Shown here: positions 7,711-14,762 of the stretch, in pieces | How the letters are laid out: the number at the start of each line of letters is the position of its first letter | Numbering within the stretch: position 1 is the stretch's first letter | Assembly (NCBI GenBank): GCA_041621405.1 | Contig: JBFKAV010000034.1 | Span: 1 to 25,520, forward strand | Reading direction: 5' to 3' | Source of the DNA: JBFKAV01 sp041621405 | Lineage (GTDB): Bacteria; Pseudomonadota; Alphaproteobacteria; Rhodobacterales; Rhodobacteraceae | DNA: 25,520 bases | Made by a program: the position numbers and the translations under genes | Notes under the pieces: generated by a model | Database searches by the model: none | The model's input: only the letters and a program-made list of their open reading frames with translations | What the model was told of the DNA's origin: nothing

Positions 7711-8553
7711 ATGCACATCCCTCCATACGACAACCGCAACCGGCCGATCGTGGACGTGAACCACGACCTCGTGCCGCTGAACTACTTCAACATCGTCAGG
7801 CTGAAGCTCGGCCAGAGTTTCGACAGCCACGTGCCCGGCTACGAAACCTGCATCGTCCCGGCCACCGGGACGGTGACCGTCGAGGTCGCGGGCGAGACCT
7901 TCGCCGACATCGGCAATCGCGTCGTCGACGTGTGGGACGGCGAGCCCGAGGGCGTCTACGTCCCCACCGGCACGCCCGCGCGCCTCACCTGCCTTTCCGA
8001 CACGGCCGAGGTCTTCGTCGCCGGCGCGAAATACGACGAGGTCCTCAAGCCGTTCGCGGTGCGCGCGCACGAGCTCGACAAGATCCAGTACGGCTCCGAC
8101 GACACCAAGACCCACCGCAAGATCAAGCATATCCTGGGCGCCGCCTATCACGACCGGGTCGGGCGGCTCCTGGTCAGCGAGCTCTACACCGTCGGCGCCG
8201 GCGGCTGGTCGGGCTTCCCGAGCCACAAGCACGACACCGATCGCCTGCCCGAGGAGAGCCGCCACGACGAGACCTACAACTTCCGCTTCCGGCCAAATTA
8301 CGGCTCAGGGCTGCAAATGCTGCAGCGCGTCGATAGCGAGCCGGGCGACGCCTACCATGTCGTCGACGGCTCGACGGTGCTGATCGACAATGGCTATCAC
8401 CCCTGCTGCGTCCTGCCCGGCTACGAGATGTACTACTTCACGATCCTCGGGGGCCTCAGTCAGCGCAGCCTGAAGCAATACTTCCAGCCGACCCATGCGG
8501 CGCAGTTGAAGACCATTCCCGGCATCATGGACATGGTCGCCAAGTTCAAATGA
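7711..8553 (+). CDS. iolB: 5-deoxy-glucuronate isomerase (IolB)
   Basis: This 280-residue protein is of the usual IolB length. It shows the bicupin features of the family: HVPGYE in the N-terminal cupin, the metal-binding GFPSHKHDTD in the C-terminal cupin, then YNFRF and NGYHPCCVLPGYEMYY close to the end. IolB converts 5-deoxy-D-glucuronate into 2-deoxy-5-keto-D-gluconate, the substrate of IolC, whose gene lies 13 bp upstream. The ATG at 7711 has AGGA seven bases before it. The stop overlaps the next start (ATGA at 8550-8553), so IolB and the aldolase are translationally coupled. This is the most substrate-specific clue in the island, and it points to inositol-type or 5-deoxyuronate chemistry. 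Confidence 0.87.
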   Translation: MHIPPYDNRNRPIVDVNHDLVPLNYFNIVRLKLGQSFDSHVPGYETCIVPATGTVTVEVAGETFADIGNRVVDVWDGEPEGVYVPTGTPARLTCLSDTAEVFVAGAKYDEVLKPFAVRAHELDKIQYGSDDTKTHRKIKHILGAAYHDRVGRLLVSELYTVGAGGWSGFPSHKHDTDRLPEESRHDETYNFRFRPNYGSGLQMLQRVDSEPGDAYHVVDGSTVLIDNGYHPCCVLPGYEMYYFTILGGLSQRSLKQYFQPTHAAQLKTIPGIMDMVAKFK

Positions 8554-9392
8554 CGCGCGCGACGCTCGCTGAGGTTCTCGGGACGGCGAAGGCCGAGGGC
8601 TATGCCGTGGCCGGTCTCGTCTGCCTCGGCTGGGAGGATGCCCGCGCCTACGCCCTGGCCGCCGAGGCCGAGGGCGCGCCGATGATCCTGCAGGCCGGCC
8701 CCTCCTGCCGTGCCCACACGCCGCTGCCGATCCTCGGCCGAATGTTCGCGCATCTTGCCGAAAGCGTTGCGGTTTCGGTCGTCGCCCATCTCGACCACGG
8801 GCGGAACGAGGAGGAATGCCGTCAGGCGATCGAGGAGGGCTTCACCTCGGTTATGTTCGACGGATCGGATCGGCCGTTTCGGGCGAACGTCGAGGCGACG
8901 GCCCGGATCGCGGAGATCGCGCACCGATCGGGCGTGTCGTGCGAGGGCGAGATCGGGGTTGTCGGCTATGCCGGTGGCGCCGCCTCCCGCGGGACGGACC
9001 CCGGCGAGGCCGCGGCATTCGCAGCCGAAACCGGGGTCGATGCGCTCGCCGTGTCGGTCGGCAACGTCCACCTGCAGCGCGAAAGCGGGGCCGGGCTGGA
9101 CGAGGCGCTCCTGCGCGAGATCGAGGCCAAGACCGAGGTGCCGCTCGTGATCCATGGCGGCTCCGGCGTGCCCCAGGCGCAGCGCACGCGCCTCGCGCGG
9201 ACGAGCAACATCTGCAAGTTCAACATCGGCACCGAGCTCAGGATAGTCTTCGGCAGGGCGCTGCGCGACGCCTTGGCCGCCGACCCCGAAGCCTTCGACC
9301 GCCTCGCGATCCTCAAACGCACCGAGGCGCCGATGACGGCGGCGGCGCGGCGGATCATCCGGTCGCTCTGCGCGCCTCCCAGTGACGGGTAG
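8550..9392 (+). CDS. Class II (Zn-dependent) aldolase, IolJ-like
   Basis: This 280-residue fructose-bisphosphate aldolase class II family member has all main catalytic features. These are the VAHLDHG segment with base D82 and zinc ligand H83, SVMFDGS (100-106), CEGEIG (131-136), a second zinc ligand H174 in GNVHLQ, a third H202 in IHGGSG, and phosphate-binding KFNIGTE (223-229). In inositol catabolism IolJ splits 2-deoxy-5-keto-gluconate 6-phosphate into dihydroxyacetone phosphate and malonate semialdehyde. Position directly after IolC and IolB supports that role. Tagatose- or fructose-bisphosphate cleavage cannot be excluded from sequence alone. The start overlaps the IolB stop by four bases. 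Confidence 0.82.
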   Translation: MTRATLAEVLGTAKAEGYAVAGLVCLGWEDARAYALAAEAEGAPMILQAGPSCRAHTPLPILGRMFAHLAESVAVSVVAHLDHGRNEEECRQAIEEGFTSVMFDGSDRPFRANVEATARIAEIAHRSGVSCEGEIGVVGYAGGAASRGTDPGEAAAFAAETGVDALAVSVGNVHLQRESGAGLDEALLREIEAKTEVPLVIHGGSGVPQAQRTRLARTSNICKFNIGTELRIVFGRALRDALAADPEAFDRLAILKRTEAPMTAAARRIIRSLCAPPSDG

Positions 9393-9553
9393 ACCGCGCG
9401 CTTCTGATTGCCGACGAACAGGGGCCGGGCGCCGCGCGAAGGTCGGAAGGCGGCCGGGATAACGCGCGACGGCACGGTTCATGCGAGCGCGGTGCAACGC
9501 CCTCTTCCGTTGCTCGCCCCGCTCGGACCGGTGTACTGACTCGTGAGGCATTC

Positions 9554-9577
9554 CCCGCGAGACATGAGTCTCGCGGG
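9554..9577 (+). other. Perfect 10-bp hairpin upstream of the enolase-family gene
   Basis: CCCGCGAGAC, the loop ATGA, and GTCTCGCGGG form a perfect 10-bp stem. No T-run follows, so it is not a standard terminator. It lies 35 bp before the dehydratase start, in a 220-bp gap that is the only sizeable break in the rightward operon. A palindrome CAGGCCTG follows at 9579-9586. It may be an operator for an internal promoter or an RNA processing or stability element. Confidence 0.45.
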
Positions 9578-9612
9578 CAGGCCTGTGCCACCGTTTGCGA
9601 CAGGGAAGAGAC

Positions 9613-10824
9613 ATGTCGATGAAGATCGCCGCGCTCAGGACCTTCCGGGTCGAGGAGTTCGCCAATGTCCTCTGGGTCCATGTCGAGACCGACGAGGGGA
9701 TCACCGGCCTCGGCGAGACGTTCTACGGCGCCGGTGCTGTCGAGGCGCATATCCACGACACGCTGGCGACCCGGCTTCTGGGGCAGAACCCGCTTCACAT
9801 CGAGGCGCTCAACAAGGAGATGGTGAACCTGCCGAACTCGCAGTCCTCGACCGGCACCGAATACCGCGCCGCCTCGGCCATCGACATCGCGCTCTGGGAC
9901 CTCTTCGGCAAGGCCTGCGACCGGCCGGTGCACCAGATGCTCGGCGGGCTCTGCTTCGACAGGATCCGCGTCTACAACACCTGCGCCGGCACCCGCTACG
10001 TGCGCACGAACCGAATCAAGCCGGTCGACACTTGGAACCTCGGGGAGACAAGCGGGCCCTTCGAGGACCTCGACGGCTTCATGAACCGCGCCGGCGAACT
10101 GGCCGAGGATCTCCTGTCGAACGGCATCACCGCGATGAAGATCTGGCCCTTCGATCCGCCGGCGATGGCGAACAAGGGGCTCTTCATCACGCCCGAGGAG
10201 CTGAAGACAGCGCTCCGCCCCTTCGAGCAGATCCGCAAGGCGGTAGGCGACCGGATGGAGATCATGGTCGAGTTACACTCGCTCTGGAACCTGCCGATGG
10301 CGAAGAAGCTCGCCCGCGCGCTCGAGCCCTTCGAGCCCACCTGGTACGAGGACCCGATCCGCATGAACTCGCCGCAGGCGCTGGCCGAGTTCGCGGGTTC
10401 GACCGATGTCTGGACCTGCGCCTCGGAGACGCTCGGCTCGCGCTACGCCTACAAGGAGTATCTCGACCGGGACGCCGCGCATGTTGTGATGGCCGACCTC
10501 TGCTGGACCGGGGGGCTCACCGAGGGCCGCAAGATCGCGGCGATGGCCGAGACCTACCACCGCCCCTTCGCGCCGCACGACTGCATCGGCCCGGTGGGCT
10601 TCGTCGCGGCGGTGCACATGTCGTTCAGCCAGCCCAACACGCTGATCCAAGAATCGGTGCGCGCTTTCTACAAGGGTTGGTACAACGAGCTCGTGACCGC
10701 AGTTCCGCGGATCGAGAAGGGTTACGTCTACCCGATGGAAGGCCCCGGCCTCGGCACCGAACTGGTGCCCGGCTTCTTCGAGCGGTCTGACCTTTCCACC
10801 CGCGTCTCGGAGGCCGCGCGATGA
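9613..10824 (+). CDS. Enolase-superfamily (mandelate racemase/galactonate dehydratase type) acid-sugar dehydratase
   Basis: The protein has 403 residues from the ATG at 9613, which has AGGG and GAAGAG upstream. An N-terminal capping domain is followed by the barrel. The three metal-binding carboxylates are visible: E220 in MVELHS, E246 in YEDP and E272 in ASETLG. K176 in MKIW, H222 two residues after the first ligand, and H322 in PHDCIGP are the likely acid/base residues, a set typical of sugar-acid dehydratases related to galactonate dehydratase. The reaction is probably loss of water from an aldonic acid to give a 2-keto-3-deoxy acid. It is co-transcribed with IdnO-like and IdnD-like enzymes, so D-gluconate or a related C6 acid is a reasonable guess. 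The stop overlaps the SDR start by four bases. Confidence 0.83.
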   Translation: MSMKIAALRTFRVEEFANVLWVHVETDEGITGLGETFYGAGAVEAHIHDTLATRLLGQNPLHIEALNKEMVNLPNSQSSTGTEYRAASAIDIALWDLFGKACDRPVHQMLGGLCFDRIRVYNTCAGTRYVRTNRIKPVDTWNLGETSGPFEDLDGFMNRAGELAEDLLSNGITAMKIWPFDPPAMANKGLFITPEELKTALRPFEQIRKAVGDRMEIMVELHSLWNLPMAKKLARALEPFEPTWYEDPIRMNSPQALAEFAGSTDVWTCASETLGSRYAYKEYLDRDAAHVVMADLCWTGGLTEGRKIAAMAETYHRPFAPHDCIGPVGFVAAVHMSFSQPNTLIQESVRAFYKGWYNELVTAVPRIEKGYVYPMEGPGLGTELVPGFFERSDLSTRVSEAAR

Positions 10825-11588
10825 GCCTCAAGCTCTTCGACCTCACCGGCCGCACGGCGCTGATCACCGGCTCCTCGCGCGGCCTCGGGCGGGCCTTCGC
10901 CGAAGGCCTCGGAGCGGCCGGGGCGCGAGTCGTCCTGAACGGGGTAAATGCAGAGCGGCTGGAGCAGGCGGCGGCCGAGATGCGCGCCGAGGGCCACGAG
11001 GTGCTGGCGGCCGCCTTCGACGTCACCGACGAGGCGGCGATCAAGGCCGCGTTCGAGCGGCTCGACGCCGAAGGTGTCGCCATCGACATCCTTGTCAACA
11101 ACGCCGGCATCCAGTTCCGCAAGCCGATGCTCGAGCTCGACACCGCCGACTGGCAGCGGGTGATCGACGCCAATCTGACCTCGGCCTTCGTGGTTGGCCG
11201 CGAGGCGGCGAGGCGGATGGCCGCGCGCGGCCGGGGCAAGATCATCAACATCGGCTCGCTCACCTCCGAGCTCGCCCGCGCGACTGTGGCGCCCTACACG
11301 GTCGCCAAGGGCGGCATCAAGATGCTGACCAAGGCGATGGCCGCGGAGTGGAGCGAGAAGGGCATCCAGGCCAACGGCATCGGGCCGGGCTACATGGTCA
11401 CCGACATGAACCAGGCGCTGCTCAACAACCCCGACTTCGACGCCTGGGTGAAGGCACGCACGCCGATGCGCCGCTGGGGCCTGCCGGAGGAACTGCAGGG
11501 TACCGCGATCTACCTCGCCTCGGATGCCTCGAACTACGTCTCGGGCCAGATCATCTACGCCGACGGCGGCATGATTTCGGTGCTCTGA
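10821..11588 (+). CDS. SDR oxidoreductase, gluconate 5-dehydrogenase (IdnO)-like
   Basis: This 255-residue classical short-chain dehydrogenase has the cofactor motif TGSSRGLG (residues 16-23), NNAG at 93-96, and the catalytic S146, Y159 and K163 in the YTVAKGG context. It ends with YVSGQIIYADGGM, the standard C-terminal signature. The sequence is closest in feel to the IdnO/Ga5DH group, which reduces 5-keto-D-gluconate to D-gluconate. The zinc dehydrogenase two genes downstream resembles IdnD, which makes 5-keto-D-gluconate from L-idonate, so the pair would form the idonate-to-gluconate route, with the upstream dehydratase acting on the product. Start and stop are tightly coupled to the preceding gene (ATGA). 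Other keto-sugar acids are possible substrates. Confidence 0.83.
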   Translation: MSLKLFDLTGRTALITGSSRGLGRAFAEGLGAAGARVVLNGVNAERLEQAAAEMRAEGHEVLAAAFDVTDEAAIKAAFERLDAEGVAIDILVNNAGIQFRKPMLELDTADWQRVIDANLTSAFVVGREAARRMAARGRGKIINIGSLTSELARATVAPYTVAKGGIKMLTKAMAAEWSEKGIQANGIGPGYMVTDMNQALLNNPDFDAWVKARTPMRRWGLPEELQGTAIYLASDASNYVSGQIIYADGGMISVL

Positions 11589-11606
11589 CTTGGGAGGCGC
11601 GCGCGG

Positions 11607-12584
11607 GTGAGGATCGTCTTTCACGGGGCCAACGCAGCGACCTTCCACCGCGGCTTCGCCGAGCTCCTGAAGGCAACGCACGACATCGCGCTCGTCTCCG
11701 ACGCGCTCGACGGCAGGAACGAGGCGGAAACGCTGACTGCGGCGGACGTGGTGATCGGCATCCGGCTGACGGCGGCGCACCCGAAGCTCTCGGCGCGGCT
11801 CTACCAGCTGCCCGCCGCCGGCTACGACGGCATCGACATGCACGCGCTGCCCGGGACATGCACGGTCTGCAACGCCTTCGGCCACGAACAGGCGATCGCG
11901 GAATACGTAATGGCAGCGCTCCTCTGCCGCCACGTGCCGCTCGCCGATGCCGACCGGCGACTCCGTCAGGGCGATTGGCGATACTGGGCCGGAGGAACGA
12001 AGTCGCTGCGCACCGAGCTCGGCGCCGAGAGCATTGGCATCGTCGGCCACGGCCATATCGGCCGAACCGTGGCGGAGCGGGCCATGGCCTTCGGCATGGC
12101 CGTGCACGTGGCCAACCGTTCTCCCGTTACGGACCCGGGTTACGCTGCCAGCTACGGGCTCGACGCCTTGGGCGAGATGCTGGGTAGGGTCGATATCGTC
12201 CTCAATACGCTGCCACTGACGCCGGAGACGCGCGGGCTGATCGGCGCGGCGGAACTGGCGGCGATGCAGCCCCACGCCATAATGATGAACGTCGGGCGCG
12301 GGCCGGTGATCGACGAGGATGCGCTCTACGACGCCCTGGCCGGGGGCCGCATCGGCGGCGCGATCCTCGACACCTGGTATGTCTACCCCAGTGCGGAGAA
12401 CCCCGCGCCAAAGCCGGGCCATCGGCCGTTCCACGAGCTTGCCAACGTGACGCTCAGCCCGCACATGTCGGGCTGGACCGAGGGCACGGTGGCGCGGCGC
12501 CGGGCGACGATCGCCGAGAACGTCAACCGCCTGGCCGAAGGCAAGCCACTGCTGAACGTCGTGCGCGCGGCGCCACGGCGATGA
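11607..12584 (+). CDS. D-isomer-specific 2-hydroxyacid dehydrogenase family protein
   Basis: This 325-residue protein uses a GTG start at 11607 with GGGAGG nine bases upstream. The NAD-binding domain carries GIVGHGHIG (residues 144-152). The catalytic arginine is R231 in NVGRGPVID and the catalytic histidine is H286 in LSPHMSG. Where most family members have Asp-...-Glu-Pro with the acid-base glutamate, this protein reads DTWYVYP, so Y260 stands in the glutamate position. It therefore belongs to an atypical branch, and the usual Glu-His relay may be altered. The likely reaction is reduction or oxidation of a 2-keto/2-hydroxy acid derived from the operon's sugar acid. It sits 18 bp after the SDR gene and 10 bp before the IdnD-like gene. 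Confidence 0.82.
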   Translation: MRIVFHGANAATFHRGFAELLKATHDIALVSDALDGRNEAETLTAADVVIGIRLTAAHPKLSARLYQLPAAGYDGIDMHALPGTCTVCNAFGHEQAIAEYVMAALLCRHVPLADADRRLRQGDWRYWAGGTKSLRTELGAESIGIVGHGHIGRTVAERAMAFGMAVHVANRSPVTDPGYAASYGLDALGEMLGRVDIVLNTLPLTPETRGLIGAAELAAMQPHAIMMNVGRGPVIDEDALYDALAGGRIGGAILDTWYVYPSAENPAPKPGHRPFHELANVTLSPHMSGWTEGTVARRRATIAENVNRLAEGKPLLNVVRAAPRR

Positions 12585-12594
12585 GGAGGATCAA

Positions 12595-13638
12595 ATGAGG
12601 GCCGTCGTCATCCACGCCCCCCACGATCTCAGGATCGACGAGATCGAACCCGCCGCCGCCCCCGGGCCGGGCGAGGTGAAGATCGCCGTCTCCCACGGCG
12701 GCATCTGCGGCTCGGACCTGCACTATTTCCACCATGGCGGCTTCGGGACGGTCCGGCTCCGGCATCCGATGGCGCTCGGCCACGAGGTCTCGGGCACCGT
12801 CGCCGAGCTCGGCACCGGGGTCGAGGGCCTGAAGCCGGGCGACAAGGTCGCCGTGAACCCCTCGCGGCCCTGCGGCGAGTGCGAGTATTGCCGCCGGGGG
12901 ATGCGCAACCAGTGCCTCGACATGCGCTTCAGCGGCTCGGCGATGCGGATGCCGCACGAGCAGGGCCTGTTCCGCGCCGAGGTGACGGTTCCCGCGGCGC
13001 AGGCCGTCCGGCTGAGCCCTGAGGCCGACATGGCGCTCGCCGCGATGGCCGAGCCCCTGGCGGTCTGCCTCAGCGCCGTCGGCAAGGCCGGCGCGCTGAT
13101 CGGCCGGCGGGTTCTGGTTTCCGGCTGCGGCCCGATCGGCTGCCTGACCATCGCCACCGCCGCCCATGCCGGCGCCGCGGAGATCATCGCCACCGACATC
13201 GCCGCCCAGCCGCTCGCCATCGCCGGGGCGGTCGGCGCGACCGAGACAATCGACCTCTCGCAAGCCGCGGGCCGGCTCGACCGCTACCGCGCGGGCAAGG
13301 GCCAGATCGACGTCGCCTTCGAATGCTCGGGCGCCGCGCCGGCGCTGCAGGCCGCCTGCGACCTCGCCCGCCCCGGCGGGCTCGTCGTGACCGTGGGCCT
13401 CGGCGGCGATCTCCCGCTGCCCTCGAGCCTCGTCGTCACCAAGGAGCTCGGCCTCAAGGGCAGCTTCCGGTTCGACCGCGAATTCGCGGTCGCGGCGGCG
13501 CTAATCGACCGCGGGCAGATCGACGTGCGCCCGCTCCTGACCGGCATCTTTCCGATGGCGGAGGCCACCGCCGCCTTCAGCGCCGCTTCGGACAAGGGAA
13601 GCGCGATGAAGGTGCAGCTCGACTTCCGCGCGGCCTGA
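12595..13638 (+). CDS. idnD: Zinc-dependent medium-chain dehydrogenase, L-idonate 5-dehydrogenase-like
   Basis: This 347-residue medium-chain dehydrogenase has the catalytic zinc site C38 (ICGSDLHYF), H63 and E64 (LGHEVSG). The structural zinc site is complete, with C93, C96, C99 and C107. The cofactor domain has SGCGPIGCL around residues 177-185. Overall it resembles L-idonate 5-dehydrogenase, which oxidises L-idonate to 5-keto-D-gluconate; sorbitol and threonine dehydrogenases are close relatives. GAGGAGG overlaps the stop of the upstream gene and directs the ATG at 12595. It is the last gene of the catabolic operon. The following 130 bp contain no clear terminator but do hold a regulatory element of the next unit. 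Confidence 0.85.
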   Translation: MRAVVIHAPHDLRIDEIEPAAAPGPGEVKIAVSHGGICGSDLHYFHHGGFGTVRLRHPMALGHEVSGTVAELGTGVEGLKPGDKVAVNPSRPCGECEYCRRGMRNQCLDMRFSGSAMRMPHEQGLFRAEVTVPAAQAVRLSPEADMALAAMAEPLAVCLSAVGKAGALIGRRVLVSGCGPIGCLTIATAAHAGAAEIIATDIAAQPLAIAGAVGATETIDLSQAAGRLDRYRAGKGQIDVAFECSGAAPALQAACDLARPGGLVVTVGLGGDLPLPSSLVVTKELGLKGSFRFDREFAVAAALIDRGQIDVRPLLTGIFPMAEATAAFSAASDKGSAMKVQLDFRAA

Positions 13639-13657
13639 GCCCCGCCTCGCGCCGGCC

Positions 13658-13695
13658 CGAAACCATTGAAACGCGCCGGGCAATACGCCTGAAAC
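13658..13695 (+). promoter_or_regulatory. GAAAC repeat element, site A (upstream of osmC)
   Basis: CGAAAC at 13658, TGAAAC at 13667 and TGAAAC at 13690 share one orientation. The first spacing (9 bp) matches sites B and D. The second is 23 bp rather than the 33 bp seen in the other four sites, about one helical turn shorter. The site lies 72 bp before the OsmC start. I infer an activator-binding region of the promoter. Confidence 0.6.
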
Positions 13696-13767
13696 GCAGG
13701 CGCCTTAGCTCTCCTGCCCATCGGCCCGCACCGCGCGGGTCGCCTCACCCACGACAGGAGACCAGAC

Positions 13768-14349
13768 ATGACTACCACCACCCTCGAAAAGCCCGCCAAG
13801 GTGGCGATGAACGGCGTCGACGTGCCGACTTTCGTTGCCACGCTCGGCGTCGTCGGCGAGCAGCCCGACATCGCCAAGTTCACCTTCCGCGCCAACGGTG
13901 AATGGCTTGCGGGCACGCATTCCCGCACAGCCTTCACCGGCTACTACGGTGCCATGGCCGAGCAGGAGCACAAGGCGCGCTACACCATCGACGGCGACCA
14001 CCCCACCGTGCTCTGCGGCACCGACGAGGGCGTGACGCCGGTCGAGATGCTGCTCGCCGCGCTTTCGGCCTGCATCACCGCCGGCATCGGAAACATCGCC
14101 TCGATGCGCCAGGTGAAGCTTCATTCGGTCGAGACGACCGTGGAGGGCGACATCAACCTCAACGGCGTCCTCGGCCTCGACAAGACCGTGAGGAACGGCT
14201 TCTCGGGCGTCCGCGCCACCTTCCGGATCGCCGGCGACGCCCCGGCCGAGGTGCTGGAGCAGATCGTTCAGCAGTCAGTGGCCCGCTCGGCGGTCTTCGA
14301 CGTGCTGACGAAGGGCGTGCCGGTCACCGTGGCCGCCCTGGCCGACTGA
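13768..14349 (+). CDS. OsmC family peroxidase-like protein
   Basis: This 193-residue protein contains the OsmC fold signature: GVTPVEMLLAALSACITAGI around residues 88-107, with C102 in the usual redox position and C83 as the likely partner cysteine. The central part (TGYYGAMAEQEHKARY) and the C-terminal helix with QSVARSAVFDVL also fit. OsmC/Ohr proteins reduce organic hydroperoxides through the cysteine pair; some members act on persulfides or other thiol-reactive compounds. AGGAG lies seven bases before the ATG. It is the first gene of a two-gene unit that begins at regulatory site A and ends at the terminator at 14619-14655. Its control by the same element as the globins and the cysteine synthase fusion suggests a shared redox or reactive-sulfur stress function. 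Confidence 0.87.
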   Translation: MTTTTLEKPAKVAMNGVDVPTFVATLGVVGEQPDIAKFTFRANGEWLAGTHSRTAFTGYYGAMAEQEHKARYTIDGDHPTVLCGTDEGVTPVEMLLAALSACITAGIGNIASMRQVKLHSVETTVEGDINLNGVLGLDKTVRNGFSGVRATFRIAGDAPAEVLEQIVQQSVARSAVFDVLTKGVPVTVAALAD

Positions 14350-14418
14350 CGATGTGGCGGCGGGGCCGTTCGGCTCCGTCGCCCGCCCACCTGCCCCCTC
14401 ACCGAAAGGAGACGCACC

Positions 14419-14589
14419 ATGAGTGCCCCGACCCCCCACATCAACCCTGCCTTCGGCACGGGACTCCACGCCCATCTCACGCAGGCACGCGTGCGGCGCT
14501 TTCAGCTGCGCTTCAACCACGACAGGTTCGTGACCGCGCGCACGGCCGCCGTGCCGGAGGCAAAGGCCCCGATGCCGCTCGCCGCGTGA
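14419..14589 (+). CDS. 56-residue protein of unknown function
   Basis: A short frame begins at the ATG at 14419 with AAAGGAG eleven bases upstream. It reads MSAPTPHINPAFGTG at the start, has a basic middle (ARVRRFQLRFNHDRF) and a proline- and alanine-rich end. There is no membrane segment, signal peptide or cysteine. I do not recognise a family. The strong ribosome binding site, position 69 bp after osmC and location before a strong terminator support it as a real gene of the osmC unit. Confidence 0.6.
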   Translation: MSAPTPHINPAFGTGLHAHLTQARVRRFQLRFNHDRFVTARTAAVPEAKAPMPLAA

Positions 14590-14618
14590 GCCGCGAGCCT
14601 GAAGATCCGCCGATCCTG

Positions 14619-14655
14619 ACGCCCGCCGGCCCCTGCCGGCGGGCGTTTTCTTTTT
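14619..14655 (+). terminator. Strong rho-independent terminator after the osmC unit
   Basis: ACGCCCGCCGGC and GCCGGCGGGCGT form a 12-bp stem with the loop CCCT. A tract of nine T residues interrupted by one C follows (14646-14655). It closes the osmC/small-protein unit just ahead of regulatory site B. Confidence 0.9.
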
Positions 14656-14668
14656 GCTTTCCCGCCCC

Positions 14669-14715
14669 GAAACAAATGAAACCCCGCCGCCTGCGCCGCG
14701 GCGTCCGGCTGAAAC
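14669..14715 (+). promoter_or_regulatory. GAAAC repeat element, site B (upstream of the FAD oxidoreductases)
   Basis: GAAAC at 14669 is followed by TGAAAC at 14677 (9 bp between the GAAAC cores) and TGAAAC at 14710 (33 bp on). All three have the same orientation. The upstream part, GAAACAAATGAAAC, is identical to that of site D. The element lies between the terminator of the osmC unit and the start at 14763, where the promoter must be. Confidence 0.68.
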
Positions 14716-14762
14716 GCTCGCGCCGCAGGTTCCGCCACGACGCAACCCAACGGAGACGAGCC

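Noticed and set aside
10728..12464. Long minus-strand open frame opposite the SDR and hydroxyacid dehydrogenase genes
   Set aside because: It is the shadow of two genes with complete catalytic motifs, and has no ribosome binding site or recognisable motif.
13902..14762. N-terminal extension of the first FAD oxidoreductase across osmC
   Set aside because: It passes through osmC, a small gene, a terminator and regulatory site B; the FAD motif begins normally a few residues after the ATG at 14763.
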